A stretch of 64,000 nt of DNA from Batrachochytrium dendrobatidis JAM81 (Eukaryota > Chytridiomycota > Chytridiomycetes > Rhizophydiales), in assembly GCF_000203795.2 (NCBI RefSeq), contig NW_006281100.1, forward strand, positions 929,370 to 993,369. The letters are read 5' to 3'. The notes below the pieces were generated by a model. That model did no database searches, was not told the DNA's origin, and saw only the letters and a program-made list of their open reading frames with translations. Every line of letters begins with the position of its first letter. Position 1 is the stretch's first letter. Below are positions 11,204-22,897 of the stretch, one piece after another. Made by a program: the position numbers and the translations under genes.

Positions 11204-14029
11204 ATGCTTGTTTCGTCTGTTGTTGCTCTGTTGGCAACTGCTGCTTCTGTCGTGTCTGCAGATCTTCCTAAATACAGTCTCATCAAGACCGATCGTGATG
11301 CTGGCCGCTTTACATTTGTACCCACCACTCGTGCCCAAAAGGAAATTACTCTCAAGAATGCCGAAAATATTCTTACTGTAAGTTGGAATCGAGTGTGAAT
11401 TGACTGTTGATTTAAATTTCCTGTTACCGTTCCATGTGAACCTATATTTACCATGAGATTGGACAATTTGGTTTGCTTGTAATGTGCTTCGGGTACACGA
11501 AAGATTTGACTGTTTGGCTCACTCAATATTGCGTGTCACATTATTTGAATATTTTAATAGGCATGGGTCAATTACGATTCCAAGATAGCCAACTATGGAT
11601 CAGCCGCTGATCCATTCCCAATCATGAAGAGTGTTCGTAGCAACATTGACAAGATTAGTGATGAGGAGCTCCAGCTTACACTCAATGATGCATTTGTCAT
11701 GATTCGTGACCAGCACACTCGTTGGTTCAAGCCTGGACCATACCGTTGTTTTTTTGCAACCACTGGTCTAAAGTATAACTTTATTGATGCTGACAAGGAT
11801 ATCGTCAACAAACCCAAAGTTGTTGTATCTGATATTGTCAAGATTCCCGAGTTTTTGGCCCTGATGGGCAATGAGTACTCCAAGATTAAACTTGGTGACG
11901 AACTCTTGGGTATCAATGGCAAGACTTTTGTCGAGTGGTTCAAGGAGAACCAATTCAAGTCTGGAGATGGTGCCAATGATTTTGGCGGTCAGCGCAATGC
12001 TCTTCGATACATTGGTACAATCTATGGTTCAGTTGATCGTCTGCCCACTGTAGATTCCATTTCCTTGAAATTCAAATCTCTTAGCGACAACCAAGAATAC
12101 ACCATCGCCGTTCCTTACGTCACTAGCCACAGCGATGTGTGCTGGGAACTCAGCAGTACTCTGTACCAGAGAGTTGCCAACATTACACTTCCAGGCACTC
12201 CAACTGGCAGTTCCGGTTTTGCATCATTTGACATTGCCGAGCATGAGCGTCAAAGAATGATTGATGCCGAGGATGCCATCAGAAACCCAGTTGCTGTCAA
12301 TGCTGTGTATGCCGAGATGGCAAATGTTGAAAAGGAACTCTTCGGATCTGTGAGTGCAAGTGCCGATACCAGTTCATTTAAATTTATCGAGACGGATCTT
12401 AAAGGTATATCTTGGGGTGTCTACAAACCAGAATCCAAGAACATGGGTGTCATCAAACTTGACAACTTTTCTCCCAAGCTGGCATCTACTGGTACTGACG
12501 CCAGTTCTGTTGCAACTTCGTTTGTTCGTCGCTTGCTTACCCATGAACTCAAAGATACCAGCTCTATCGTGTTTGAGCTTCGTGGTAATCCCGGCGGCAG
12601 CATTCTGTTTGCCAACTCGCTTCCCCAATTGTTCAAGCCCGATTTTGATTCATTCGGTGCTCGGTACCTCAAAAACAACGTCACCTACAACATTTTCGTC
12701 AAGGGAAAATCTGCCCGCGACACTTGGGTTAAAGTATGGAACGAATCACCCGCTGATGCTCGCTACACCAACATTGGTCCATTTAACTCGTTTGAAGCTG
12801 CCAACTCTTACGGACAGGTTTACACCAAACCCATGGGTGTTTTCACCGATGGAAACTGCTTCTCTGCATGCGACCTGTTTTCTGCCAATATTCAAGGCCA
12901 TGAAGCTGGCACCGTTTTCGGTGAGGATGGGCTTACTGGTGCTGGTGGTGCCAATATTTTGGATGTCGATCCTGCACTGGTGATTTATTCACCAACCGAC
13001 TTTCAACGGTTCCCCTTTTCCCTAGAGCTCACTAATCCCGCTACAGGATCTACGTATGCTAATATGTTGTCTGTCGGTATCCGTCAATCTGTCCGTAATG
13101 GCAAGTACGACGGCCAATTGATTGAGGACACCGGTATCAAGTCAGATATTGTTGTGCGTGCTAATTGGTCCGATCTACAGCCCAACTCCACAACCAACAC
13201 TCAGTACGATCGTATTGCTGACAACCTTTCTCGCATTGGCAAGACTAATGGACAGGCTGACACCATGTTTGTTGCCGAGCCTTTCTCTATTGAAGCAAAC
13301 ATGGGAGAATTTAAGCTGGGTGCTGAGGTTTCTGGTATTGAGGACATTACCATCACTTCTGATGATGGCAAGAAGGTCTTGGCTACCCAAAAACTCACTT
13401 CTGATCATCACAATGTCACCATTTCATCAAAATCCATTGGTAGTGAGATTGGAACACAGCGTATTGCTATTATTGGCTCTACTAAAGGCAAGCAGATTAT
13501 CAAGACCTACCGTATTGTTCGCGTTGTGCCCACTGATGAGCAGCGCGTCCATATTGCTACCACTCCTTTTACCTTTAATGGAACATCTTCTTCCGTCGGT
13601 CTGTTCAACAATGCTGAGACTGCACCCGGAGATGGATGGAATCTCAATAACGGAAAATGGATCGTTGGCAATGGTACTTTGTATAACAACAATGTTGTCA
13701 CTTCGTTGGAAGTTTTCATGACTGCTCCAGTGGGTACTCAGGTCAGCTTGAATCTTGATGTCAACCTGGACTGTGAAAAGGAGTTTGATTACCTCGGTCT
13801 ACTTACCAAGTCGGACAACAAGGAAACCCCTCTCATTACTACAACCTCGCGACTCACTGGACGCCTTATTCCTGGTGTCAGCGGAAAAGACGCTGTGGTC
13901 AAGGGAGCTTATCCCTTCACCACCACCACTGAGAAATTCTCAGTGATTCTTCGTTTCACATCTGACAGAATAGGCGGTGCATTCAAGGGTGCTACTATCA
14001 ACTCGTTCACAGCCAGTGCTGCAAAATAG
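11204..14029 (+). CDS. Secreted S41 (CPAF-like) serine protease
   Basis: Two exons, 11204-11377 and 11561-14029 (GTAAGT donor, TTTTAATAG acceptor, phase 0), give 880 residues. The N-terminus is a signal peptide (LVSSVVALLATAASVVSA), so the protein is exported. The tail-specific protease S41 domain shows VIKLDNFSP, the strand SSIVFELRGNPGGSI and the nucleophile region FTDGNCFSACDLF with predicted catalytic Ser493. FGEDGLTGAGGAN follows, fitting the glutamate-containing loop of CPAF-type members. His110 in RDQHTRWF matches the position of the CPAF catalytic histidine. Residues from about 590 to 880 form a Ser/Thr-rich beta-type C-terminal region of unknown role. S41 proteases are expanded in amphibian-infecting chytrids and are often discussed as secreted virulence-type proteases; applying that here is inference. 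The gene sits next to another secreted-protein gene. Confidence 0.88.
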
Positions 14030-14760
14030 TCTACACACTAATGTACCTAGTGCACGTTGTAAGCCCAGCGAGTATTGGTTTTCTAGATACAGCTAGAGTT
14101 ACTCAGTTGCCATACTAACATTTACAAGTAATTGTTTTTAAAGCATTTGCTTGTTGTTCATTATGTTACACTTGATCAAATAAACGATTAAGTGCTGTTT
14201 TATTTTTTGTGTGTTTGATTTCCACTGTGGGTGTTTGGGCGTACCGACAGACAGTAGCTTGTCTCGACACTCGTTTATTTCAACACAGAACGCATCCTAA
14301 TATCTACACATAAGCTTATTGATATAGGACCCATACAGCTACTTTTCAGATCGAATCAGTGTAACCCTATTGTGAAGTGTGCATTCCAGTGTTATCACGG
14401 AAGGGCATAGATTAATAATATTGACCGATTTGTAGCAATCCAACATCCCTTATAAAAGCAAAGTTTTGTGTTCAAACTCAGTAAATCGGTTTAATTGGGG
14501 TTGAATGGCAGGAATAAATATCCGCTGCAAAGGTACTTGGATCACTTAACAAGATCAGGGACGCGTTAGTGTAACGACCACAGCACCACTATCTGGCTCA
14601 GGGCTAGTCACCCGTTTAACAGCTGTATAAGCTCTAGGAACATGATTATGATTGGCCAATCACTATCATTTTAATAAGCATCCCTTTTAAAATCCTAGCG
14701 GACTAGATTTACATTACCTATAAAACAGCTGGCTGTTTTTGGCAAACTTCCAATCAAAAA
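14030..14760. other. Intergenic, 5' region of the secreted-protein gene
   Basis: No exon seen. The last 50 bases hold a TATA box. A second TATAAAA-like string occurs near 14453. The rest is AT-rich DNA with no repeat I can recognise. Confidence 0.55.
14719..14725 (+). promoter_or_regulatory. TATA box of the secreted-protein gene
   Basis: TATAAAA lies 36 bp before the start codon at 14761. The placement suits a strong, regulated promoter with a very short 5' leader. Visual call only. Confidence 0.5.
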
Positions 14761-15894
14761 ATGAAATACATAAATGTTTCGATTGTTGCCGCATCCTTTA
14801 CTTTGGTTAGTAGTGTTTATGCCATTCTACCAGAGCAGCAACCTCGTGCAGGTAGACTACCTTCAAATTCAGATTCTTCAGATTCTTCGGATCATTCAGG
14901 CTCCTTGATTGCTGCAGGTTCTTCAGGTTCTCTGAGCTCTTTGGATTCTTCAAGTTCTTCGGGTGCTGCAAGTTCTTCAGATGCTGCAGGTCCTTCAGAT
15001 GCTGCAGGTCCTTCGGGTGCTGCAGGTTTTTCGGGTGCAATCATTTTCAAGTCGACAAGCAAATGCGAAAAAATGTTGCAAAAGATGAAGGATATTTCCA
15101 TGTCATCGCAAGAAATTGCAGCTAAATATCTAGGAACAGGCAAGCTTGTAATTGACGACTTAAACTATAATCTTGACGATGAAGACGGTGAAAGCAGTCA
15201 GGATGGAGGTTGCGGCATGTTACGACACGAGGACAGACATAGGGTTGTTGGGATACTCGTTTCCGTTATATTACCATCACCAGGACTGCCAGATTCAAAA
15301 GGAAGATATAAATGTGGAGGCTCGAGTTTATGCAGATCTAAATCGCTTAGACACAAAATGAAAAAGATCACGGATGTACCTAGCATAGCATTGGCAGCTG
15401 CTGAAAGGACCGCTTCAATTTACGGATACGAGCTTGGGTCTGTTTTGGCCTCACTTTGGTCGTTCGCCAAAACGTGCCTTGATTGGACTAGAAGTAACTT
15501 GAAAAGACTGAAAGGAATCGTTTTAAAAACCAAGGATGGCCCAACGCTGGAACTGTTTTCAAGGTTTATCGAGCACTATAAACGCATTAAGTATATTTCT
15601 AAAAACGAAAAAACACAATTATACAGTATAATCATGAATTTAAACGATGGTGTAATCAGCGCTCTAGATGCGATTAAAGAAGTTAAATCTATAATAGCTG
15701 AAGTTCAAGATGGTTTAAAAGATATGCATGCTTGGTCATATGGAACAGCAGTCAACACTTATTTGAAGAAGGAGTCATACGACCCGAGTCATATTCGAGT
15801 TATATTTGAGGATTTGACTTTAATTCATAGGAAAATGCAGGCAAGAGCACGGTATCTATATAGAAAACTGGAGAGTGCTCCATCAGAGAACTAA
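14761..15894 (+). CDS. Secreted Ser/Ala/Gly-rich protein, chytrid-type
   Basis: Single exon, 377 residues. A signal peptide (MKYINVSIVAASFTLVSSVYA) is followed by ILPEQQPRAGRLPS, then about 60 residues of low-complexity Ser/Asp/Ala/Gly/Pro repeats, likely O-glycosylated. After this comes a Cys-containing region (KCEKMLQKMKDIS, GGCGML, KCGGSSLCRSKS) and about 200 residues of mainly helical, basic sequence with no catalytic motif I know. No transmembrane helix is seen. This architecture (signal peptide, Ser-rich spacer, helical domain starting with a Cys-Lys motif) resembles lineage-expanded secreted families in Batrachochytrium; that resemblance is from general knowledge and not a proven match. 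Function unknown. It lies 731 bp downstream of the S41 protease gene on the same strand, with its own TATA box. Confidence 0.8.
   Translation: MKYINVSIVAASFTLVSSVYAILPEQQPRAGRLPSNSDSSDSSDHSGSLIAAGSSGSLSSLDSSSSSGAASSSDAAGPSDAAGPSGAAGFSGAIIFKSTSKCEKMLQKMKDISMSSQEIAAKYLGTGKLVIDDLNYNLDDEDGESSQDGGCGMLRHEDRHRVVGILVSVILPSPGLPDSKGRYKCGGSSLCRSKSLRHKMKKITDVPSIALAAAERTASIYGYELGSVLASLWSFAKTCLDWTRSNLKRLKGIVLKTKDGPTLELFSRFIEHYKRIKYISKNEKTQLYSIIMNLNDGVISALDAIKEVKSIIAEVQDGLKDMHAWSYGTAVNTYLKKESYDPSHIRVIFEDLTLIHRKMQARARYLYRKLESAPSEN
14866..15040 (+). repeat. Degenerate coding repeat (Ser/Ala/Gly)
   Basis: Imperfect units built from TCTTCAGAT and GCTGCAGGTCCTTCAGAT encode the Ser-rich spacer of the secreted protein. 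The DSS, GSS and DAAGPS motifs differ by single-base changes, which is typical of slippage-driven length change. Confidence 0.75.
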
Positions 15895-15907
15895 TGTGAC
15901 TTATTTT

Positions 15908-15960
15908 CGTATTCATGTAAAATGGGATACATGTCACAGTACATAATAAACTACCGGTTT
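15908..15960 (-). repeat. Solo MITE end
   Basis: CGTATTCATGTAAAATGG (15908-15925) followed by TACATAATAAAC matches the left end and inner sequence of the MITE family. No matching right end is visible downstream. It starts 13 bp after the stop of the secreted-protein gene and may supply its 3' UTR. Confidence 0.5.
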
Positions 15961-16278
15961 GTCAAATTTAATGTGTAATATTGTGTTTTGCTTATTTTTG
16001 TATAAAATACTGAACAAATGTTCATATCACAATTTTGGAGAATTATACAGCTGTACTCGTGAGATGTGAGTCTTCTGTTAAACTAAAACGTGTCCAAAGT
16101 TTTAGGATCAACAAGGACGAGTTTGATTGACAAGTCATGCAATGTCTGAAATGCAATGAATAACACTACAACTTTAATTGGCAGCTTGGGTTGGATAGCT
16201 GCAAAACTAGCAAAATCCATCACATTGGTATTACTAGATGTAGTAATAAATACAAACTAGAACATAGACTAATGTGTA

Positions 16279-16350
16279 TCCTTGTTGGTCCAGTGGTTAG
16301 GATACCTGTCTCTCACACAGGTGGCCGGGGTTCGATTCCCCGACAGGGAA
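16279..16350 (+). tRNA. tRNA-Glu (anticodon CTC)
   Basis: Acceptor TCCTTGT (16279-16285) pairs with ACAGGGA (16343-16349); A16350 is the discriminator. The anticodon stem CCTGT/ACAGG encloses loop CTCTCAC with anticodon CTC. The T arm CCGGG/CCCCG has loop GTTCGATT-like TTCGATT. No intron. Confidence 0.93.
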
Positions 16351-16704
16351 CATTTTTTGCATTTATTTTGAATTGAAATAAATGACTAATACTGTTTTTC
16401 TACCAGAACTTGACCAATTGTTCAATAGTTAACATCCACCATATGATGCAATCAAACTAGTTTTAAACTGAGATTCTTGACATGATCATATATTGTACAA
16501 TCATCAAATACGCTCAATAATTGTTATTCATCATCCCAGGAGACCGACTGTTTATTATATACTTTGGCACATTGATCCAGTGCTCTATTTCAAGCCAAGC
16601 CATTCGTGTTGAAATTAAATTCCTGAGGGCGAGAATAACATTTTATTTGAATTTGGTGCACTTTCACTTTGTCAACCAGTAATATTCACATTGCATTATC
16701 AAAC
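16351..16704. other. Intergenic, DBP3 upstream region
   Basis: T-rich tract directly after tRNA-Glu (polymerase III stop), then AT-rich DNA forming the promoter of the downstream helicase gene. No other feature seen. Confidence 0.5.
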
Positions 16705-18481
16705 ATGGGAAGTATTGATACAGTGAAACCGAAAAAGGAAAAGAAAGAGAAAAGGCTCAAGAATGATCATCAGCCTGTTGATGAAGCACCTGCTATTTTA
16801 AGCCCAGATGAAATGGCAAAGAAATCTAGAAAGGAGAAAAAGGAGAAAAAAGACAAAAAGCGCAAGTTGGCAGAAACAGAGCAGGACAGTAAAGATACTA
16901 CCATTGTAGCAGTAAAAAAAGAGGCCAAGGTATCTCAGGATAAAGAAAAGAAGTCCAAATCAAGCGAGACACATTCAACCCGACCTACCAAGCCATCCGT
17001 TGCAGCCAATGGAGTTTGGACATTTGTTGAAACTGAACAATTGCCAGAAAAAACTATTACTGATTTTCTGGTTGAAAATTCTATCCGCATTACCTCGATT
17101 GATGATAAACCATTCCATGTTCAGCCTATCTTCAAATTCCAACAGGCAAATTTCCCTACTAAACTGCATTCAATTCTTTCAGAATTTCCAGCTCCTTCAT
17201 TTATTCAGTCAGTCACCTGGCCGCCCATTCTTAATGGTCGCGACTTGGTTGGTATTGCTGCTACTGGATCTGGAAAAACTCTTGCATTTGGTGTGCCTGC
17301 GCTTTTGCATATCCAGAATTGCCTGGCACTGAATACTCTTCAAAAAGGAAAGCCACTTACGTTGGTGCTCTCACCAACCCGTGAGCTTGCCATGCAGATC
17401 CAAGACCAATTCGTGCAATTCGGTCAAGCTATTGGTGTCAAGAGTGTCTGTATTTACGGTGGTATGCCCAAGTGGGAGCAAAAAAAACTATTACAGCAGG
17501 GTATGCATGTGATTGTTGCTACCCCGGGCCGTCTAATTGACTTGTTTGAAGAAGATGATCGTACTTGTGACTTGAGTCAGGTCAAGTACCTTGTACTTGA
17601 TGAGGCCGATCGTATGCTCGATATTGGATTCGAAGAGGCTATCAGGAAGATTATTAAAAAGCTGCCTACAGCGGCACAGGGCCGTCAAACCGTCATGTTT
17701 TCTGCCACATGGCCACAGTCTATTCAGCGTATGGCCATGTCATATCTCAACAACCCAGTCAAAGTTACTGTTGGCTCAACAGATTTGTCTGCCAACATTA
17801 GCATAGAGCAGCGCGTTGAAGTTCTTGATCCCTTTGCAAAAGAAACTCGACTTCTTCAGCTTCTCAGAGACTATCACAAGTCTCGCACTAACCGTATTCT
17901 TATCTTTGCTCTCTACAAAAAAGAAGCATCCCGACTTGATCAATTTCTGAAACGCAATGGATACAATGTAGCATCCATTCATGGTGATTTGTCACAAGTG
18001 CAGCGCACAGCAGCTATTGATGGGTTCCGAAGTGGCAAAATTCCCCTGTTGATTGCTACTGACGTTGCTGCTCGTGGTATCGATATACCTAATGTGGAAT
18101 ATGTAATTAATGTCACGTTTCCTTTGACCGTGGAGGATTATTGCCATCGGATTGGCCGTACTGGTCGTGCAGGAAAAACTGGCATTTCTCACACCATGTT
18201 TACGTTGCATGACAAGTCCCATTCTGGTAAATCTATTTTTCAAGAGATATTTCTAGATGAATTGCCAATTTGCTTTTTTCTAACAAGTCTGGCTTATACA
18301 ACTAGGTGGGTTGATTAATATTTTAAAGCAAGCAAAACAACCTGTTCCACCCGAGCTGTTAAAGTTTGGTACAACTACCAAGCGCAAGGTCGATCCCACT
18401 TATGGTGTTTTTGCCAAGGATGTTGACATGACCAAAAAGGGCACTAAAATTACTTTTGATGCCTCGGATGATGATGAATGA
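16705..18481 (+). CDS. DBP3: DEAD-box RNA helicase DBP3
   Basis: ATP-dependent RNA helicase of the nucleolus used in early 60S (and rRNA) processing. Exon 1 is 16705-18226 and exon 2 18306-18481; the join SHSG-GLINIL is in frame. The first ATG is at 16705 (MGSIDTV). The N-terminus has a Lys/Glu-rich nucleolar tail ([26 protein letters not shown]) typical of Dbp3. Helicase motifs in order are the Q-motif region, [32 protein letters not shown], the motif IV region, ARGIDIP and [13 protein letters not shown]. The C-terminus is short and ends in an acidic ASDDDE. Length of about 565 residues fits Dbp3. Assignment to Dbp3 over its paralogue Dbp2 rests on the Lys-rich tail and GGMPK motif. Confidence 0.88.
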
Positions 18482-18601
18482 GTTTTGCTTTATAGGTGCG
18501 AGATTTGAATTGATTTTAGTCTGAATGAAATCGTATTGTTTGATTTTCGAATTCTGCATTTCAAAACTACCTTTTACCCGATATATACACCACTCATTTA
18601 A

Positions 18602-19755
18602 ATGACAGCCTTGATAGACTCCTATAACACAGACAATCTCTATCAAAATCTTTCTCAAGAATCTGAATTAAACTCCCAAAACTACTACCTTTCATCCGAG
18701 CGCGAAGAAGAGTCAACATCGCAACTGACTAAACCACATACTGAAAGATACTTTACTCCAGAAGAAGTCGAATGCCACAATTCGTCTGAAGATTGTTGGG
18801 TATCTTGGCTTGGTTTGGTATACGACCTTACAAAGCTTATCGAAGAACATAAAGGTATCGAGGGTCTAAACTCCAATGGGTTTGAAAAAAGTCGATACCA
18901 TCTATGTTGTGAATTCTTGGAAAAAATCCAAATTTGGAATACTAGTCTAGATATCTACAGCTGTTTAATTAGATATACTAAACCCGCTAGATATATCTAG
19001 GTAGTCCACTTTTGCTGCCGATTATCAAAAATGCCGGAAAAGATATATCGCACTGGTTTGATCGAGTTACAGGAAATGTAGGTGCATACAAAAGTCTTTA
19101 TACTTATTAATGTCTAACTCGAACATTTAAATGATCAAACTCAGGTCAAGATGCATATTCACCCATTGACCAATTGTTTGGTTCCCTATGCCCCAGAGGG
19201 GAGGTTTGTCCATATACCACCACCCATTCCCCGTGGTGACTGGTCATCCACTGAAGGTTGTATGCCATGGTGGCTTGATAAAGAAGCGTATTGCATTGGA
19301 TCGTTGTCGGCTAAAACGCGCAAGATTCGTATTGTCAACACGCTTACAAAAGATGAGCATATCATCAAGGTATTCAAGACAATCATGCACAAAAATATTG
19401 GTAGTATGAAGCTTTTAATGAAATTGTATATTTGAATTTAAATACTTTTGAGTGTATTTAGGTTTGCTGTGAGGATAAACTATCTGCCATCCAAGACCGA
19501 TACTTGAGCCTCAACGCTCATGCCAAGGGGTATATGTGGAAACGACTTGGAGTTTTACTTGACATGTCAATGACACTTGAGCAGAATGGAGTCAAAGACG
19601 AAAGTACTTATTTTGATCAGCTTGGGATTGACGAAGATCAATGGCTGCCTGCAATCCATCTTTACTTTAGGTATAGATAATATCTACAATTTGCTTTGAT
19701 GAATGTATTTCTAGGTCTAACTTTGAATTATAGCGATGATTTGACAATTGCTTAG
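18602..19755 (+). CDS. CYB5D1: CYB5D1-like cytochrome b5 domain protein
   Basis: Matches the animal protein cytochrome b5 domain-containing 1, which localises to cilia/flagella and is needed for normal beating. Exons read [35 protein letters not shown], then [61 protein letters not shown] and a C-terminal ubiquitin-like segment ending YFSDDLTIA at 19753-19755. The last intron joins TTTAG to CGATGAT and recreates YFSDDL. The HNxxxDCW and GKDISHWFD blocks hold the expected b5-type positions. At least four short introns. The family is widespread in flagellated eukaryotes and, to my knowledge, absent from non-flagellate fungi, so it supports a zoospore-forming organism. Confidence 0.87.
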
Positions 19756-19870
19756 TGGATTGAAGGCGAATAATTTACTAGTAGATTGTAATACGTGGTA
19801 ATGAGAACTGGCTTTGATTATCAGAAATAAATTCAAATAAATTCAATTATTTCTTTCAGCTTTAAAATTC

Positions 19871-22330
19871 ATGTCAAAGCGACAGGCAGATATTGAGTTG
19901 AACTCGGACAACTCCCAACTAGTGGAGGCTAATATTGAAGCCGAGAATGCTGAGCATGCTGGACAGGTGAAGATATCTCACTGATTATACTCTACTGTCT
20001 GGTGCAAAATGTATAAACCATTTAGATTGCAGTGTTTGAACAGCTCAAAATTGTTCAATTGCTACAACTAGAACAATTGCTGGAATTCAGCGCAATGGCA
20101 GCTAGCATGCATATTGATACTCTCAATGTTCATCCTACAGTTTTCTGCTTACATGTATTCATTGTACTGTGACTGGTTGATTGTTTTGTTGGAGTTTATG
20201 ATGAAAACGTTGCTCATGCATATAACTTGAACACTTGCTTTGTATAGATGGGAATGTTTCGTCATGCAGATGAAAGAGTCGTACAGGGACGCAGTATAAA
20301 AACTCCTCGTAGTCGCAAAACTGGTAATACCACCACTCACGCAGCAGCTCCTAGTACTGTAAGTGCCATTGCCTTGCGTTAGATCTTTGCTAGATCTGCT
20401 ATAGATTGTATTGCATTCGATCAAGTCTTGTAATAGATGATATGACTGGCCACTGTTGTTTAATTCTTGAGATGTTTCACTTGATGACTTGCAGGGCTCA
20501 TTGTTTAGCTTTGCCACGAGTGGAACTCCGTCAACTGGACTTAACGATACCACTCGAATGCCATTCTCGTTTGGTACAACTGAATCTAGCAAGACACAGA
20601 GTAGTGCAGGAATGTTTTCATTTGGTGCTTCACCAAAAAGTGTAGATGATCAGTCTATTCCAGCATCGATCAAGCCGAGTGGATCGACATTCTCTTTTGG
20701 ATCTACTGCTAGTATTTTTAGTCCACCCAAAAATGAAAGCAGTCCATTTCAATCAGGATTCTCCTTTGGATCCACTCCACTATCATCTGCTGCAGTGTCA
20801 ACTCCAACATCGGTATCATCTGTTGTAATGCCGGCTCCAACATCGGTATCCACGCTTTTTACAGCACCTGCTCCAACATCCATGCCGACATTTACTGTAT
20901 CCGATTCCACCAGTACTATGAAACCCAAGGATGCTATGTCTGGCACCATTGATGTTCATACTTCAAAAAAACTGGAGCATATACTTTTGCAGTTGCGTGG
21001 ACTTAATGCAAGTTTTTTGAACCAAATTCAAACTCTTTATTCTGAAGATTGTTTTCAGGATTTGGGCCGTATATTTGATTCATACAAGGATCAACGCCGA
21101 GATATGATTGCAAAGGCTCAAGATGTAGCTTGTTTGCTAAAGTCGACCAACGATGTTGCTTATGTTCCAGCTACTTCCGTGACTGCATCACCAGCTTTGT
21201 CTTCTGTGGGATTCAAAGCACCGACTCCGCTTTCGAATTCAAATGGAATCCAGCCATTTTCATTTAATGCTACATCGAGTAGTAAAGTTGACAATAGTTC
21301 AAATGGTAAATCGTTGGGACCAGTTCCTCCTTTGAATGCAAATGGGATTCAACCGTTTTCATTTGGATCTAAAGATAAACCAGTGATTTTGCCTATTCAC
21401 TCGAATGACCAACCCAAATTTTCGTTTGGAACCAGTTCAAGTTCATCCACTCTAGTTGAATCTACACCGACAATCAATCCCATTTCAATGCCTACCAGTG
21501 GGATAGAGGTAGAGCATGCTAAGCCTACTACACTACTTTCAAATACACTTGGCCCAGTAACTAGTAACGATACTGCTGTCAAGCCATTACCTACATTTTC
21601 GTTTGGAAATGGGCCTCCAACATTTGCTAGTGCTTCTACGTCATCCGAAGCACTGAGCAGTAAAAACCTTTTTGCCACTGCTTCCAATGTTGGATTTACA
21701 TTTGGATCAGGCACTCAATCCACATTATTTGGATCAGGCACTCAATCTACAACAGGCACGCCGTTTTCATTGGCAAAAGGCGTATCCGGATCTGACGGTA
21801 GTAGTACATTATTTGGCAATGGAAATTCCAGTGGATTTAGTTTCAATACAGAAGCAAAGCCATTTATGCCAGGAAGTGGATCAGTTGGAAATGAAGTCAA
21901 GGATGGGGAAGACGAAGATGCTGCACCATTAGAAGAGCAAATCGGAGATGTATTAATGAACGGAGCAGGGGAAGAGGGCGAGGTAACAGACTATGAGGTG
22001 CGAGCAAAGTTGTTTTTTATGGGAGAAAAAAAGCATACAGAAACGATATCGCCATGGGTATCCAAAGGAATCGGAATATTGCGCATCAAACGACACAAGG
22101 AGAGTTCAAAGTGCAGATTGCTAATGCGAGCTGATACGGTAGGCCATGTGTTGCTTAATACAGCAATATACAAGACCATGCCGGTAACAAAAGTAGGAGA
22201 GAATTCAGTATCATTGCTGGTTACCAGTAGTGAATCAGAAGGAAAGTTAATTCAAGGATTGATCCGAGTCAAGACAGCCAAAATGGCGGATGAATTTATT
22301 GCAGCTGTTGTAAAAGCCAAGGCAGAGTAG
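19871..22330 (+). CDS. FG nucleoporin NUP50/NUP2-like with Ran-binding domain
   Basis: Mobile nuclear-basket nucleoporin that assists importin-alpha release and Ran-dependent transport. Exons 19871-19966, 20248-20358 and 20495-22330 keep phase 0 and give 680 residues. The N-terminus (SKRQADIELNSDN, then GMFRHADERVVQGRSIKTPR) matches the importin-alpha binding segment of Nup50. The middle has many FSFG/FxFG repeats in Ser/Pro/Thr-rich spacers, with a short helical stretch (KKLEHILLQLRGLNASFLNQ). The C-terminus is a RanBP1-type domain (YEVRAKLFFM, GIGILRIKRHKESSKCRLLM, VGENSVSLLV). A paralogue such as Nup2 is the fungal name for the same arrangement. The first intron is 281 bp, long for this genome. 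Confidence 0.88.
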
Positions 22331-22413
22331 AAAATACTGATTGACTACCCGTATTGACTGTAGTCGATGAATTAAATAAAATGGATTGATGGCATTGACT
22401 CGGGGGGTCTTGA

Positions 22414-22813
22414 CAGCCGTGTTCACGTAGAGTGAAATACTTGTATTGGTTTTGCAGTCACTGTTTTGCTTTAGAATAGATAGTGGTCAAGTAGTTGCTG
22501 CATTTTTATTAGAAATTGGCTCTTGTTCAATAAATAAGCATCCGCTATGATACAATCAAATTGTAATCTTGAATGAAAATATCCACATTTGGCATACTCA
22601 GATTGTATGATCTCCAGGTCCACTCATTACGGTTGCGTTTGACATTCTAGCAACGCAGGTGATTTCCATGCAGATCACGCCATGCTTGGTTTGAGCAAAA
22701 CCCAGTGAAATTTATCGAGTTTAAATGGCACAATATTGCCTAATAAATTCGGCATGAATTGATACCAATTATTTCAGACTGTATTTTGATGTTATTTTAC
22801 GTGAATGCAGCGG
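22414..22813. mobile_element. MITE copy 2 (Tc1/mariner-like TIRs)
   Basis: Left end CAGCCGTGTTCACGTAGA (22414-22431) and right end TTTTACGTGAATGCAGCGG (22795-22813) are inverted copies of the family TIR, 400 bp apart, with no open frame between. Flanking TA is not preserved. The copy lies between the nucleoporin and cystathionine gamma-lyase genes. Confidence 0.65.
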
Positions 22814-22870
22814 TCACGTCAGCATGTCACGAGACTGCCATTTATTATTTATTCTGTTTTTTAGATTTAT

Positions 22871-22888
22871 TCTACGTGAATAAAGCTG
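22871..22888 (+). repeat. Solo MITE right end at the CYS3 start
   Basis: TCTACGTGAATAAAGCTG is followed by TA and then the start codon of the next gene at 22898. It is a second right-type end, 58 bp after that of copy 2, and forms most of the immediate 5' leader. Confidence 0.55.
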
Positions 22889-22897
22889 TAAATTGTG

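Noticed and set aside
12354..13721. Two long plus-strand frames (about 200 residues each) inside the protease gene
   Set aside because: They overlap the well-supported S41 reading frame and have unlikely composition.
14807..15040. Antisense frame of Lys/Leu/Asn repeats
   Set aside because: Shadow of the Ser/Ala/Gly coding repeat of the secreted-protein gene; low-complexity only.
20149..20592. 147-residue minus-strand frame
   Set aside because: Opposite introns and the start of the nucleoporin FG region; no motif.
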